From Duganella callida (GTDB lineage: Bacteria; Pseudomonadota; Gammaproteobacteria; Burkholderiales; Burkholderiaceae_D), in contig NZ_SPVG01000026.1 of NCBI RefSeq assembly GCF_004614165.1, forward strand, positions 1 through 32,481: a stretch of 32,481 nucleotides of DNA, written 5' to 3'. The notes beneath the pieces were generated by a model. It was not told the DNA's origin. It was given only the letters and a program-made list of their open reading frames with translations, and ran no database searches. Positions 9,304 through 16,206 of this stretch are shown piece after piece (the stretch's first letter is position 1; each line of letters opens with the position of its first letter). The position numbers and the translations under genes were made by a program.

Positions 9304-9322
9304 AATAAGAATCATTCCTATT
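9304..9322 (-). promoter_or_regulatory. Fur box
   Basis: The 19-mer AATAAGAATCATTCCTATT is palindromic at 8 of 9 positions around a central C and matches the classical 9-1-9 Fur operator. It overlaps the end of the -10 element and the predicted transcription start of the TonB-dependent receptor promoter, so iron-loaded Fur would block polymerase. Its right end also overlaps the stop codon of the upstream regulator gene (9321-9323). Confidence 0.85.
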
Positions 9323-9348
9323 ATAGTGGCTTGATGACATACACGCAA
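9320..9348 (-). promoter_or_regulatory. promoter of the TonB-dependent receptor gene
   Basis: On the minus strand a perfect TATAAT (9325-9320) follows TTGCGT (9348-9343) with a 17-nt spacer. Initiation would fall near 9313, inside the Fur box, giving a leader of about 80 nt before the ATG at 9231. The whole promoter lies within the last codons of the regulator gene, and the -10 hexamer contains that gene's TAA stop. Confidence 0.7.
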
Positions 9349-9941
9349 CGGCGCGCGCCGCCCAGCATGTGCTCGACACGGCCCACCGTGCAGTCAGGCC
9401 CCAGCACACGCTGAAAGAGATCGAGTTCGGAGCGGCAAAACTTCTGGCACTGCCGGGCGGCGGCGCAGATCGGGCAGTGGTTCTCGATCAGCAGCAGGCT
9501 GCCGTCGTCCTGCGTTTGCACCTCGGCCATATAGCCTTCGGTGCTGCGCGCCCGTACCAGCGCCTGCACGCGTTCGGGCAGCGAGCGGGCGCCGGCCAGG
9601 TGCTGACGGTAGTCGCGTTCGCTGGCTTGCTCGCGCGCGCCGATCAGCTTTTCCAGGCCGGTCTCGCCGAACAGGCTGCGTACCTGCTCGATCAGCTGCA
9701 CGGTGAGCTCGGCATGGCGGTCGGGGAAGCGCGCGTGGCCGGCCTCCGTCAGCAGCCAGCGGCGCGCCGGCCGGCCGGGCTTGTCGGCCACGTCCTCGTA
9801 CGCGACCATGCCCTTGTGCTGCCACGCCTCCAGCTGTTTGCGCGCGCCCATCGACGTCAGATGCAACAGCGCGGCCAACTGCTGCGCGGTCTGCGGGCCG
9901 CGGGTCTTGAGCAGGAACAGCGTCTGCTCGGCGGTATTCAT
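9321..9941 (-). CDS. SufR-like winged-helix regulator with C-terminal cysteine cluster
   Basis: 206 aa from the ATG at 9941, which overlaps the MFS stop (ATGA). The N-terminal 70 residues form a winged helix (QTAQQLAALLHLTSMGARKQLEAW; wing KPGRPARRWLLTEAG) of the ArsR/DeoR-like group. The C-terminal domain holds Cys156, 159, 165, 169, 184 and 199; the set C156-X12-C169-X14-C184-X14-C199 closely resembles the iron-sulfur ligand spacing of SufR, the repressor of suf operons. A [4Fe-4S]-sensing role is therefore likely, tying cluster status to the siderophore receptor and the MFS gene beside it. No suf genes are in the window. The link to these neighbours is inferred from the operon. Confidence 0.8.
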   Translation of the reverse strand: MNTAEQTLFLLKTRGPQTAQQLAALLHLTSMGARKQLEAWQHKGMVAYEDVADKPGRPARRWLLTEAGHARFPDRHAELTVQLIEQVRSLFGETGLEKLIGAREQASERDYRQHLAGARSLPERVQALVRARSTEGYMAEVQTQDDGSLLLIENHCPICAAARQCQKFCRSELDLFQRVLGPDCTVGRVEHMLGGARRCVYVIKPL

Positions 9942-11155
9942 GGCAGCACCCGTTCCACCCGCGCGGCCATGCTGCGTTGCAGCCCCTGCATGCGCCAGGA
10001 CGACCACGCCGTCAGTCCCGCACCCAGCAGCAGGATCAGTCGCGTATCGATCAGCGTCAGCACCGCGCCGGCCAGCGCCATCAGGATATTCGCCAGGCAG
10101 AAGGTGGTCGAGATCAACCCCATCACCGCGCCCTGGCCGTGGACGCCGCCGAAGCGTTCGGCGCAGTAATTCGGCACGATGGCGTTGTAGCAGGCGTGCG
10201 GGATGCCGTACAGCACGATGCAGGCCAGCCCGACGGCGGCGTTGCCGGCGGCCAGCGTGGCGATCAGGGCGGCGACCACCATCGCGTAGCGGCGCGCGTG
10301 CAGCAGCGGCTCGCCGTTGAACGGCCGGCCGGCGGCCACCGTGGTGGCGGTCATCACCGCGCACATCGCGGCGGTGGTCCAGGCGATACCTTGCGGGCCG
10401 TAGCCGGGCACTTCCACCAGCCACAGCGGATAAAATTCGTAGAACGCCGTCACGCCGCTGGTGTAGGCCAGCGTGACGATGAACAGACTGCGCAGATCCG
10501 GATCGCGCAGCAGGTTCAGCGCATGGCGGTCGCGCGCCACCTGCCACCAGGACGCGCTGACGTCCCTTGGGGCTTCCGGCGGCAGCGTCGCGGCCACCAG
10601 CCCGGCCACCAGCAGCAGGGCGGCGACGGCGACCCAGAACGGTGTCGTGATGCCGAATTGCAGCGTGGCCCCGGCCAGCAGCGGCCCGGCCAGCCAGCCC
10701 ATATAAAATGCCCCGTTCAGCCAGGACAGGGCCTTGCGGCGCAGCTCGCCGTCGAGACGGTCGGCCAGCAGCGCGCGCGCCACCGAGCCGCTGCCTTCCA
10801 GCAGGCCGGTGCCCAAGCGGGCGATGATAAACAGCGGATAATTTTCCAGCACCAGCGCCGCGGCGGTGACCGCGTGGCCGATGGCCGAGCCGATCGCGCT
10901 GACCAGCAGCACCGGGCGGCGGCCATAGCGGTCCGACATCGGCCCCAGCAGCGCCGAGCCGATCAGCAGTCCGAGCGGATTGATGGTCAGGGCCAGGCCG
11001 AACAGCAGCTTGGCCGGCAGTCCCAGAAAGGTATTCAGCCCATTGCTGGCGCCCGCCGCGAACAATGGCGCAAGGATAGGATAAGGCAGCGCCGCGCCGA
11101 TGGTCGCAAGCAGGGCCAGCAGCAGGGCCGAGGTGATCAGCAAGGGAGTTTTCAT
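9938..11155 (-). CDS. MFS transporter (12-helix drug/siderophore family)
   Basis: 405 aa, hydrophobic throughout with about 12 transmembrane helices. The motif GPMSDRYGRRPVLL after the second helix is the major-facilitator loop 2-3 signature, and ARLGTGLLEGSGSVARA fits helix 5 of drug:H+ antiporters. It would act in the inner membrane. It is the first gene of a minus-strand operon that continues by a 4-bp overlap into the SufR-like regulator and then the Fur-controlled siderophore receptor. Export or import of a siderophore or related iron chelate is therefore the most likely job. An AGAGTGG sequence precedes the ATG. The upstream divergent region contains a short inverted repeat (TAAAC 11187-11191, GTTTA 11198-11202) that could be an operator. 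Confidence 0.88.
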   Translation of the reverse strand: MKTPLLITSALLLALLATIGAALPYPILAPLFAAGASNGLNTFLGLPAKLLFGLALTINPLGLLIGSALLGPMSDRYGRRPVLLVSAIGSAIGHAVTAAALVLENYPLFIIARLGTGLLEGSGSVARALLADRLDGELRRKALSWLNGAFYMGWLAGPLLAGATLQFGITTPFWVAVAALLLVAGLVAATLPPEAPRDVSASWWQVARDRHALNLLRDPDLRSLFIVTLAYTSGVTAFYEFYPLWLVEVPGYGPQGIAWTTAAMCAVMTATTVAAGRPFNGEPLLHARRYAMVVAALIATLAAGNAAVGLACIVLYGIPHACYNAIVPNYCAERFGGVHGQGAVMGLISTTFCLANILMALAGAVLTLIDTRLILLLGAGLTAWSSWRMQGLQRSMAARVERVLP

Positions 11156-11247
11156 GCCGCCACTCTAAGCCGATCTCTACAATAAGTAAACGAAAAAGTT
11201 TATAAAGTCGAGGTCAGAGCCGATGTATCATGGCGATTTGATAGCGG

Positions 11248-11781
11248 ATGGTGGATATGCTCAAGTGGTTTGCCGATCAGCGCGGCGCATATTTTTTTCT
11301 GTTGCTCGGCATCGCCCTGGTGCTGGTGTTCGCCCTGCTGGAATACCGGCTGCCGCGCGCCGCGGAACTGGAGACCGCCAGAGGCCGCGTGGTATGGCAG
11401 CGGGAGACGCGCGCGGCCATCTATTTCACGCTGGCCGACCAGCAGCGCTTCGTGCTCTACACCAAGGGCGATCCCGATAACCGTCAGCGTGCCGTGGTGC
11501 GCGATGCGGAGATGTATCCGCTGGCCGTGCGCTTTTTGCGCCGCCAGTCAGTCGCCGCCGGCTACGCGCCGGGACCGTTTTATGCCGTGTACGGCGTCGC
11601 GGTCGGCGGCAAGGAGGTCGCCAGCTTCGCGCAGGTGCGCGCCGCCTGGCAGCGCGATAACCTGGTGGCGTTGGTGCTGGGCCTGCTGTTCGCGGCCGCC
11701 GGCGCCTATCGCCTGCGCCTGCTCGGCACTAGCTTATCTCGCGCTGACGGCGGAACGCCAGCCAGCCGGCGATCACGGTGA
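11248..11781 (+). CDS. small inner-membrane protein, DUF3592-like topology, function unknown
   Basis: 177 aa with one transmembrane helix near the N-terminus (FFLLLGIALVLVFALLEY, about residues 16-33) and a second near 140-160 (LVALVLGLLFAAAGAYRL). Between them is a periplasmic beta-rich domain of roughly 100 residues with no catalytic motif that I recognise. This two-helix plan with an intervening soluble domain resembles DUF3592-type proteins, but the match is by architecture only. The start could be ATG 11248 or ATG 11257; neither has a strong Shine-Dalgarno sequence. The last 53 bp overlap the convergent zntB gene, so the Arg/Ser-rich tail (GGTPASRRSR) is read from zntB antisense sequence. 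Confidence 0.7.
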   Translation: MVDMLKWFADQRGAYFFLLLGIALVLVFALLEYRLPRAAELETARGRVVWQRETRAAIYFTLADQQRFVLYTKGDPDNRQRAVVRDAEMYPLAVRFLRRQSVAAGYAPGPFYAVYGVAVGGKEVASFAQVRAAWQRDNLVALVLGLLFAAAGAYRLRLLGTSLSRADGGTPASRRSR

Positions 11782-12754
11782 AGCTGGCGACGATCGCCAC
11801 CACCACCCAGAAGCCGTGCGCTTCCTGCGCCAGCGGGATGCCGCCGACGTTCATGCCGAACAGGCCGGCGATGATGTTGATCGGCAGTGCCAGCACCGTC
11901 ACCACGGTCAGCACGAACAGGCTGTGGTTGTTGGCTTCGCTGGCGAGGGCGGCAATCTCTTCCTGGATCAGCTTGATCCGCTCCTGCAGCGAGGCCATGT
12001 CCGCCAGCACCATGGAGAATTCCTCGGTCGATTGGCGCAACTCCTGCACATCCAGCCCGGCCACCCAGGCCGGCGGCTTTTGCAGCAAACGGAACAGCGC
12101 TGCCGGTTCCGGCGCCAGCAGGCGCTGCAAGCGCACCAGCACGCGCCGCTGCGCGCCCAGGCTGGCGCGCTTGGTGGTCAGTTTGCCGGCCAGCAGATTG
12201 TCCTCGATCTTGTCGACGGTGGCGATGGCGTCGCGCACGATCTTGATCAGGGCGTCGGCCTGGTCGCGCAGCAGGTGGATCAGCAGCGCCACCGGCGAAC
12301 GGATCGCTTCGCCGCTGCGCACCGCGTTGCGCAGGCTGTCCACCGCGCGCAGCGGCTTGCGGCGGGCGCTGATGACGACCTGCTCGTCCACGCTCAGCCA
12401 CAGCGTCGAGATGTCGGACGGTTCGAACGAGAAGTCGTGCAGCACATCGTTGACCACCGCGATCAGCGTGTCGTCGGCCAGTTCGATGCGGGTCGAGCGC
12501 GGTCCCTCGTGCAGGCTCTCGTAGAATTCCTCGGGCAGCGTGGTGTGCTCGTGCAGCCATTTTTCCGTGGCGGCGTTGGCCAGGTTGTAGTGCAGCCAGA
12601 CGAATTCCCGCGGATGCTGTTGTCGTTCCCGCAGCCAGCGGCAGACCGCGTCGTTGTCCAGCGGCTGCCCCTTGCCGTCGGCCGCACGGCCGAACAGATA
12701 GCCGCAGACCATGCCGGATTGGTCGGAACCGTAGGACGGTGGCGCACTCTGCAT
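11729..12754 (-). CDS. zntB: zinc transporter ZntB (CorA family)
   Basis: 341 aa. A long cytoplasmic alpha/beta plus helical domain is followed by two C-terminal transmembrane helices (about 280-299 and 313-334) separated by the CorA-family loop GMNVGGIP (GMN at 300-302). That exact loop is typical of ZntB rather than magnesium-type CorA. The protein forms a pentameric channel; E. coli ZntB transports zinc with proton coupling. The start is ATG 12754, with GGAG seven bases upstream. Its 3' end overlaps the convergent membrane-protein gene by 53 bp. The HDOD gene lies 52 bp upstream on the same strand, so read-through from the strong HDOD promoter is possible. Confidence 0.92.
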   Translation of the reverse strand: MQSAPPSYGSDQSGMVCGYLFGRAADGKGQPLDNDAVCRWLRERQQHPREFVWLHYNLANAATEKWLHEHTTLPEEFYESLHEGPRSTRIELADDTLIAVVNDVLHDFSFEPSDISTLWLSVDEQVVISARRKPLRAVDSLRNAVRSGEAIRSPVALLIHLLRDQADALIKIVRDAIATVDKIEDNLLAGKLTTKRASLGAQRRVLVRLQRLLAPEPAALFRLLQKPPAWVAGLDVQELRQSTEEFSMVLADMASLQERIKLIQEEIAALASEANNHSLFVLTVVTVLALPINIIAGLFGMNVGGIPLAQEAHGFWVVVAIVASFTVIAGWLAFRRQREIS

Positions 12755-12806
12755 GCATATTCTCCAGGGATGGTGTCGTGGCCGCCTGCGCCGGGCGGCG
12801 GCGGGC

Positions 12807-13646
12807 TCAGACCAGCAGGACGGCGCTCATGTCGGCGGCGTCGCGCCGGGCCTCTTCCAGCATGCTGGCCAGTTTTTCGGCATCGATGAACAGGTCGATG
12901 GCGGAATCGGTGTGCGGCGGCAGCTCGCGCTGCGGTTCCTGCAGCGGCGAGCGCACCGGCGTCAGGTGGTTGGCCAGCAGCAGGGTGTCGAGCAGGGTGT
13001 CGGGCGGGATCGACATGAAGCTGTCGCGCAGCCCCTCGATCGCCTCGGCCACCGGCTCCGGGATGCACAGCTTGCGCATCACTTCGCGGGTGATGATTTC
13101 CTCGCTGGCCGCGTGCCAGTTTTCCGTGTCTTCCTCGAGCAGGCCGGGGAATTCGTCGGCGCGCGACAGCAGGTAGAAGTTGCCGACCTCGTGCACGATG
13201 CCGGCGAACAGCGCGGTGTCGGCGTTGACGCCGGTGACGTGGCGGGCGATCAGCCGTCCCAGCGCGGCCACGGCGATGGTGTGATCCCACAGCCGTTCGG
13301 CCTTCTGGCGCAGCTTGGGATCGGAAATCCTGCTGCCGAACTGGCGCACCACCATGGCGGCCGCCAGCGCGTACAGGTTCTGGTAGCCGATGCGCATGAT
13401 GGCGCCGCGCACGTTGGTCACCACCGGCGCGCCGCTGCGGTTGAACATGGCGGAATTCGAGATGGCGACCGTCTTGGCGGCCAGCAGCGGTTCGGACAGG
13501 ACCAGGCTGATGGCGGTGTCGATCGGACAGTCGGGGTCATCCAGCGCCATTTGCACGCGCAAGGCCGCATTCACGCTGGTGGGGAAGACGAGATCGCCAC
13601 GGATGGCCAGGGCCGCAATATGGCCGAATGCTTCAAGTTTGTTCAT
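12807..13646 (-). CDS. HDOD-domain signalling protein
   Basis: 279 aa from ATG 13646 (MNKLEAFGHIAALAIRG). The HDOD core is recognisable: LVFPTSVNAALRVQMALDDP, LSEPLLAAKTVAISNSAMFN, then the helix with WDHTIAVAALGRLIA and LFAGIVHEVGNFYLL. HDOD domains are non-hydrolytic relatives of HD-GYP proteins and usually act in signalling, motility or cell-cycle regulation. No output domain is attached; about 100 C-terminal residues follow that I do not recognise beyond the HDOD fold. A very good sigma70 promoter directly abuts the ATG, leaving essentially no leader, and no Shine-Dalgarno sequence is present. An alternative ATG at 13682 lies inside the -35 element and is less likely. Confidence 0.88.
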   Translation of the reverse strand: MNKLEAFGHIAALAIRGDLVFPTSVNAALRVQMALDDPDCPIDTAISLVLSEPLLAAKTVAISNSAMFNRSGAPVVTNVRGAIMRIGYQNLYALAAAMVVRQFGSRISDPKLRQKAERLWDHTIAVAALGRLIARHVTGVNADTALFAGIVHEVGNFYLLSRADEFPGLLEEDTENWHAASEEIITREVMRKLCIPEPVAEAIEGLRDSFMSIPPDTLLDTLLLANHLTPVRSPLQEPQRELPPHTDSAIDLFIDAEKLASMLEEARRDAADMSAVLLV

Positions 13647-13653
13647 GAACAAA

Positions 13654-13682
13654 ATTATACGCAGGCTTGGCCCCAATCTCAA
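13654..13682 (-). promoter_or_regulatory. strong sigma70 promoter of the HDOD gene
   Basis: On the minus strand TTGAGA (13682-13677), a 17-nt spacer and a perfect TATAAT (13659-13654). Seven bases (TTTGTTC) separate the -10 element from the ATG, so transcription would start at or next to the A of the start codon. This is the best-scoring promoter by eye in the left half of the window. Confidence 0.75.
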
Positions 13683-13769
13683 CGCAATCCGTGGGGGTGT
13701 GGCGGGCGCGCGGCGGCGGACCCAAGGGCGGCGCGCGGCCGCCGGCGGCTGGCTAAAGCGCTTGCTTGA

Positions 13770-15053
13770 TTACGCGTTGACCAGCTGCGGCTGGCGCTGG
13801 CCGCGGTCGGCCTGGTAGCGGCTGACCGACAGGTCGTCGGCGCGGATCGCCGGACGGCGTGCCGAAATCAGGTCCGACAGCAGTTGCGCCGAGCCGCAGG
13901 ACATGGTCCAGCCCAGCGTGCCGTGGCCGGTGTTGATGTACAGGTTGCGCAGGCCGGTGCGGCCGACGATGGGGGTGCCGTCCGGCGTCATCGGCCGCAG
14001 ACCGGTCCAGAAGCTGGCGGCGGCGGTGTCGCCGGCGCCCGGGAACAGGTCGTTGACCACCATTTCCAGCGTCTCGCGGCGGCGCGGATTGAGCCGGGTG
14101 TTGAAACCGGCGATTTCGGCCATGCCGCCGACGCGGATGCGGTCGTCGAAGCGGGTGACGGCGATCTTGTAAGTCTCGTCCAGGATGGTCGACACCGGCG
14201 CCGCCTCGGCGTTGACGATGGGGACGGTGATCGAATAACCCTTGAGCGGATAAACCGGGATCTCCACCAGCTGTTTCAGCAGGGCGGTCGAGTAGGCGCC
14301 CAGCGCCACCACATACGATTCGCCGGTGACCAGCTCGTCGCCGCACTGGACGCCCTTGATGGCGTCGCCTTCGGTGACCAGGGCGCCGATGTCGACGTTG
14401 TAGCGGAACTTGACGCCCAACTGCTCGGCCATCGCGGTCAGACGGGTGGTGAACAGCTGGCAGTCGCCGGTTTCGTCATTCGGCAGCCGCAGGCCGCCGA
14501 CCAGCTTGTTGCGGGCCAGGCCGGGCTCGGCGCGCACCAGCTGGTCGCGGCCCAACAACTCGTAAGGCACGCCGGTTTCCTCCAGCACGGCGATGTCCTT
14601 GGCGGCGGCGTCCATCTGCTCCTGGGTACGGAACAGCTGGGTGGTGCCCTGCTGGCGGCCTTCATATTCAATGCCGGTGGACGCGCGCAGCGCCTTGAAG
14701 CAATCGCGGCTGTATTCGGCCAGGCGCACCATGCGTTCCTTGTTGACCGCATAGCGCTCGGCATTGCAGTTCTGCAGCATCTGCCACATCCATTGCAGCT
14801 GGAACAGGGTGCCGTCCGGGCTGATCGACAGCGGCGCATGGCGCTGCATCATCCATTTGATGGCTTTCAGCGGGATGCCGGGCGCGGCCCATGGCGAGGC
14901 GTAGCCGGGCGAGATCTGGCCGGCGTTGGCGTAGCTGGTTTCCAGCGCCGGACCGGGCTGGCGGTCGAGCACGGTGACATCATGGCCGGCCTTGGCCAGA
15001 TAGTAGGCGCTGGTGACGCCGATCACACCGCTACCCAAGATCACTACCCGCAT
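13770..15053 (-). CDS. dadA: D-amino acid dehydrogenase, small subunit
   Basis: 427 aa. The N-terminus [20 protein letters not shown] is the FAD-binding dinucleotide fold, followed by the DadA hallmarks [20 protein letters not shown] and later [14 protein letters not shown] and [16 protein letters not shown]. The enzyme oxidises D-alanine and other D-amino acids to keto acids and ammonia at the membrane, passing electrons to quinone. Length and sequence match E. coli DadA throughout. The start has GGGGGGA a few bases upstream. It is divergent from an Lrp-type regulator across 98 bp, the usual arrangement for control by DadR/Lrp. No alanine racemase gene (dadX) follows it here. The TAA-containing end is followed by a very GC-rich, hairpin-prone gap of 123 bp before the HDOD gene. 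Confidence 0.96.
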   Translation of the reverse strand: MRVVILGSGVIGVTSAYYLAKAGHDVTVLDRQPGPALETSYANAGQISPGYASPWAAPGIPLKAIKWMMQRHAPLSISPDGTLFQLQWMWQMLQNCNAERYAVNKERMVRLAEYSRDCFKALRASTGIEYEGRQQGTTQLFRTQEQMDAAAKDIAVLEETGVPYELLGRDQLVRAEPGLARNKLVGGLRLPNDETGDCQLFTTRLTAMAEQLGVKFRYNVDIGALVTEGDAIKGVQCGDELVTGESYVVALGAYSTALLKQLVEIPVYPLKGYSITVPIVNAEAAPVSTILDETYKIAVTRFDDRIRVGGMAEIAGFNTRLNPRRRETLEMVVNDLFPGAGDTAAASFWTGLRPMTPDGTPIVGRTGLRNLYINTGHGTLGWTMSCGSAQLLSDLISARRPAIRADDLSVSRYQADRGQRQPQLVNA

Positions 15054-15151
15054 ATGTCCCCCCGATTATTTAATGCCAGCTAATTCCGCTATGGTATGCT
15101 TGATGCGGCAGTGTTTGTTACTGTATATCGTGATAAAAACAGTGGATTGTC
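15054..15151. promoter_or_regulatory. divergent dadA / Lrp-regulator control region
   Basis: 98 bp, AT-rich compared with its flanks. It holds several CAGT/ACTG inverted repeats (CAGT and ACTG around 15108-15122; ACTGT paired with ACAGT around 15119-15142), which could be binding sites for the Lrp-type protein encoded next to it. A weak plus-strand promoter is possible, with TTGATG then GTATAT at 17-nt spacing. No confident minus-strand promoter was found for dadA. The assignment rests on position and the family's usual autoregulation. Confidence 0.4.
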
Positions 15152-15649
15152 ATGCGAATTCAGAAAGAGTCGGTCCGGGGACTGGATAAACTGGACAGAA
15201 AGATATTGCAGATCCTGCAGGAGGATGGCCGCATCTCGATGAAGGACCTGGGCGAGCAGGTCGGGCTGTCGACCACGCCGACCATCGAGCGGGTCAAGCG
15301 GCTGGAGCGCGATGGCGTGATTACCGGCTACCACGCGCGCATCGATCCGCCGTCGCTGGGCGCCAAGCTGCTGGTGTTCGTGGAGATCACGCTGAATCAG
15401 AAATCGGGGCCGGCGTTCGAGCAGTTCCGGCGCGAGGTGCTGCGCATTCCCGAGGTGCAGGAGTGCCATCTGGTGTCGGGCGACTTCGACTACCTGATCA
15501 AGGCGCGCATCCATGAGATGGCCGAATACCGCAAGCTGCTGGGTGAGATGCTGCTCAGCTTGCCGGGGGCGGCGCAATCCAAGAGCTATGTGGTGATGGA
15601 GGAGATCAAGGAGACGCTGACCCTGTCCACCGAGGTGGTGCAGGGTTGA
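15152..15649 (+). CDS. Lrp/AsnC-family regulator, likely of dadA
   Basis: 165 aa. It has an N-terminal helix-turn-helix (LDKLDRKILQILQEDGRISM, then GLSTTPTIERVKRLERDGVI) and the RAM ligand-binding domain (LLVFVEITLN, ECHLVSGDFDYLIKARI, YRKLLGEMLLSLPG, SYVVMEE). The RAM part is strikingly close to E. coli Lrp. Such proteins form octamers that wrap DNA and respond to leucine or alanine. Divergent placement beside dadA suggests it is the DadR/Lrp-type activator of D-alanine catabolism; that role is inferred. The start is ATG 15152, with only a weak GTGGA upstream. An acidic/Thr tail ends the protein. Confidence 0.93.
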   Translation: MRIQKESVRGLDKLDRKILQILQEDGRISMKDLGEQVGLSTTPTIERVKRLERDGVITGYHARIDPPSLGAKLLVFVEITLNQKSGPAFEQFRREVLRIPEVQECHLVSGDFDYLIKARIHEMAEYRKLLGEMLLSLPGAAQSKSYVVMEEIKETLTLSTEVVQG

Positions 15650-15704
15650 GTTGTGTCAGTGGTGAGTGGCTTGTGTTTTCGTCGGCGCCGCGCATAATGA
15701 GCGC

Positions 15705-16157
15705 ATGAACGCCATCGACACCCTGAGCTACGCCAAGCGACTGATCGCGGTAGGTTTGCCGCCGGAGCAGGCGGAAGCGCATGCGCTGGCGATGGATCAG
15801 GTGCTGACGCAAACTGCCAGCAAGGCCGATCTGGATGCGCACCGAGTGGCGACCAAAGCCGACTTCGAAGCCCACAGAGCGGCGACCAAAGCCGACTTCG
15901 AAGCGCACCGAGCGGCGACCAAAGCTGACCTCGAAGCGCACCGGGCGGCGACCAAAGCCGATCTAGACGCGCACCGGGCGGCGACCAAAGCCGATCTCGA
16001 CGCGCTTAACGCCCGGGTGGATGCGGTTGTTAAGGAACAAATCGCCTTGCGCGTGGAAATGCACAAACTGAAGGCCGACATCATCCAATGGATGGTGTCC
16101 TTGTTCATCGCCCAGATAGGCAGCACGATTGCCGCGATTCGCTACCTGCCTCACTAG
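15705..16157 (+). CDS. repeat-containing coiled-coil, tail-anchored membrane protein
   Basis: 150 aa from ATG 15705 (MNAIDTLSYAKRLIAVGLPPEQAEAH), preferred to an in-frame ATG 13 codons upstream because the N-terminus then matches DUF1640-like proteins and a GAG lies just before it. The centre consists of an 11-residue unit of the type ATKADLEAHRA repeated about six times (DNA 15816-16013), predicting a continuous charged helix or coiled coil. A single transmembrane helix (MVSLFIAQIGSTIAAIRYL) ends the protein. Related proteins have the same plan: N-terminal helical cap, coiled coil, C-terminal anchor. The biochemical role is unknown; in mitochondria DUF1640/CCDC90 relatives modulate the calcium uniporter, but transfer of that function is unsupported. 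Confidence 0.8.
   Translation: MNAIDTLSYAKRLIAVGLPPEQAEAHALAMDQVLTQTASKADLDAHRVATKADFEAHRAATKADFEAHRAATKADLEAHRAATKADLDAHRAATKADLDALNARVDAVVKEQIALRVEMHKLKADIIQWMVSLFIAQIGSTIAAIRYLPH
15816..16013 (+). repeat. six tandem 33-bp coding repeats
   Basis: Units start at 15816, 15849, 15882, 15915, 15948 and 15981. The core GCGACCAAAGCCGA is almost invariant from the second unit; the first (GCCAGCAAGGCC...) and the last (ending CTTAACGCC) are the divergent edge copies. Differences are mostly synonymous or Phe/Leu and Glu/Asp swaps, showing recent expansion under coding constraint. There are no spacers, so this is not a CRISPR array. Confidence 0.9.
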
Positions 16158-16206
16158 TGCCGCTTCAGTTACAATGTCGTTATGGCATTAAACCAGTGGA
16201 GCGGAA

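Noticed and set aside
11211-11240. GAGGTCAGAGC, similar to the GGGGTCAG end of the inverted-repeat family
   Set aside because: No complementary arm nearby and only 7 of 8 end bases match; too short to call a decayed copy.
15816-16013. CRISPR-like array
   Set aside because: The 33-bp units are directly adjacent with no spacers and keep the reading frame, so they are coding tandem repeats.
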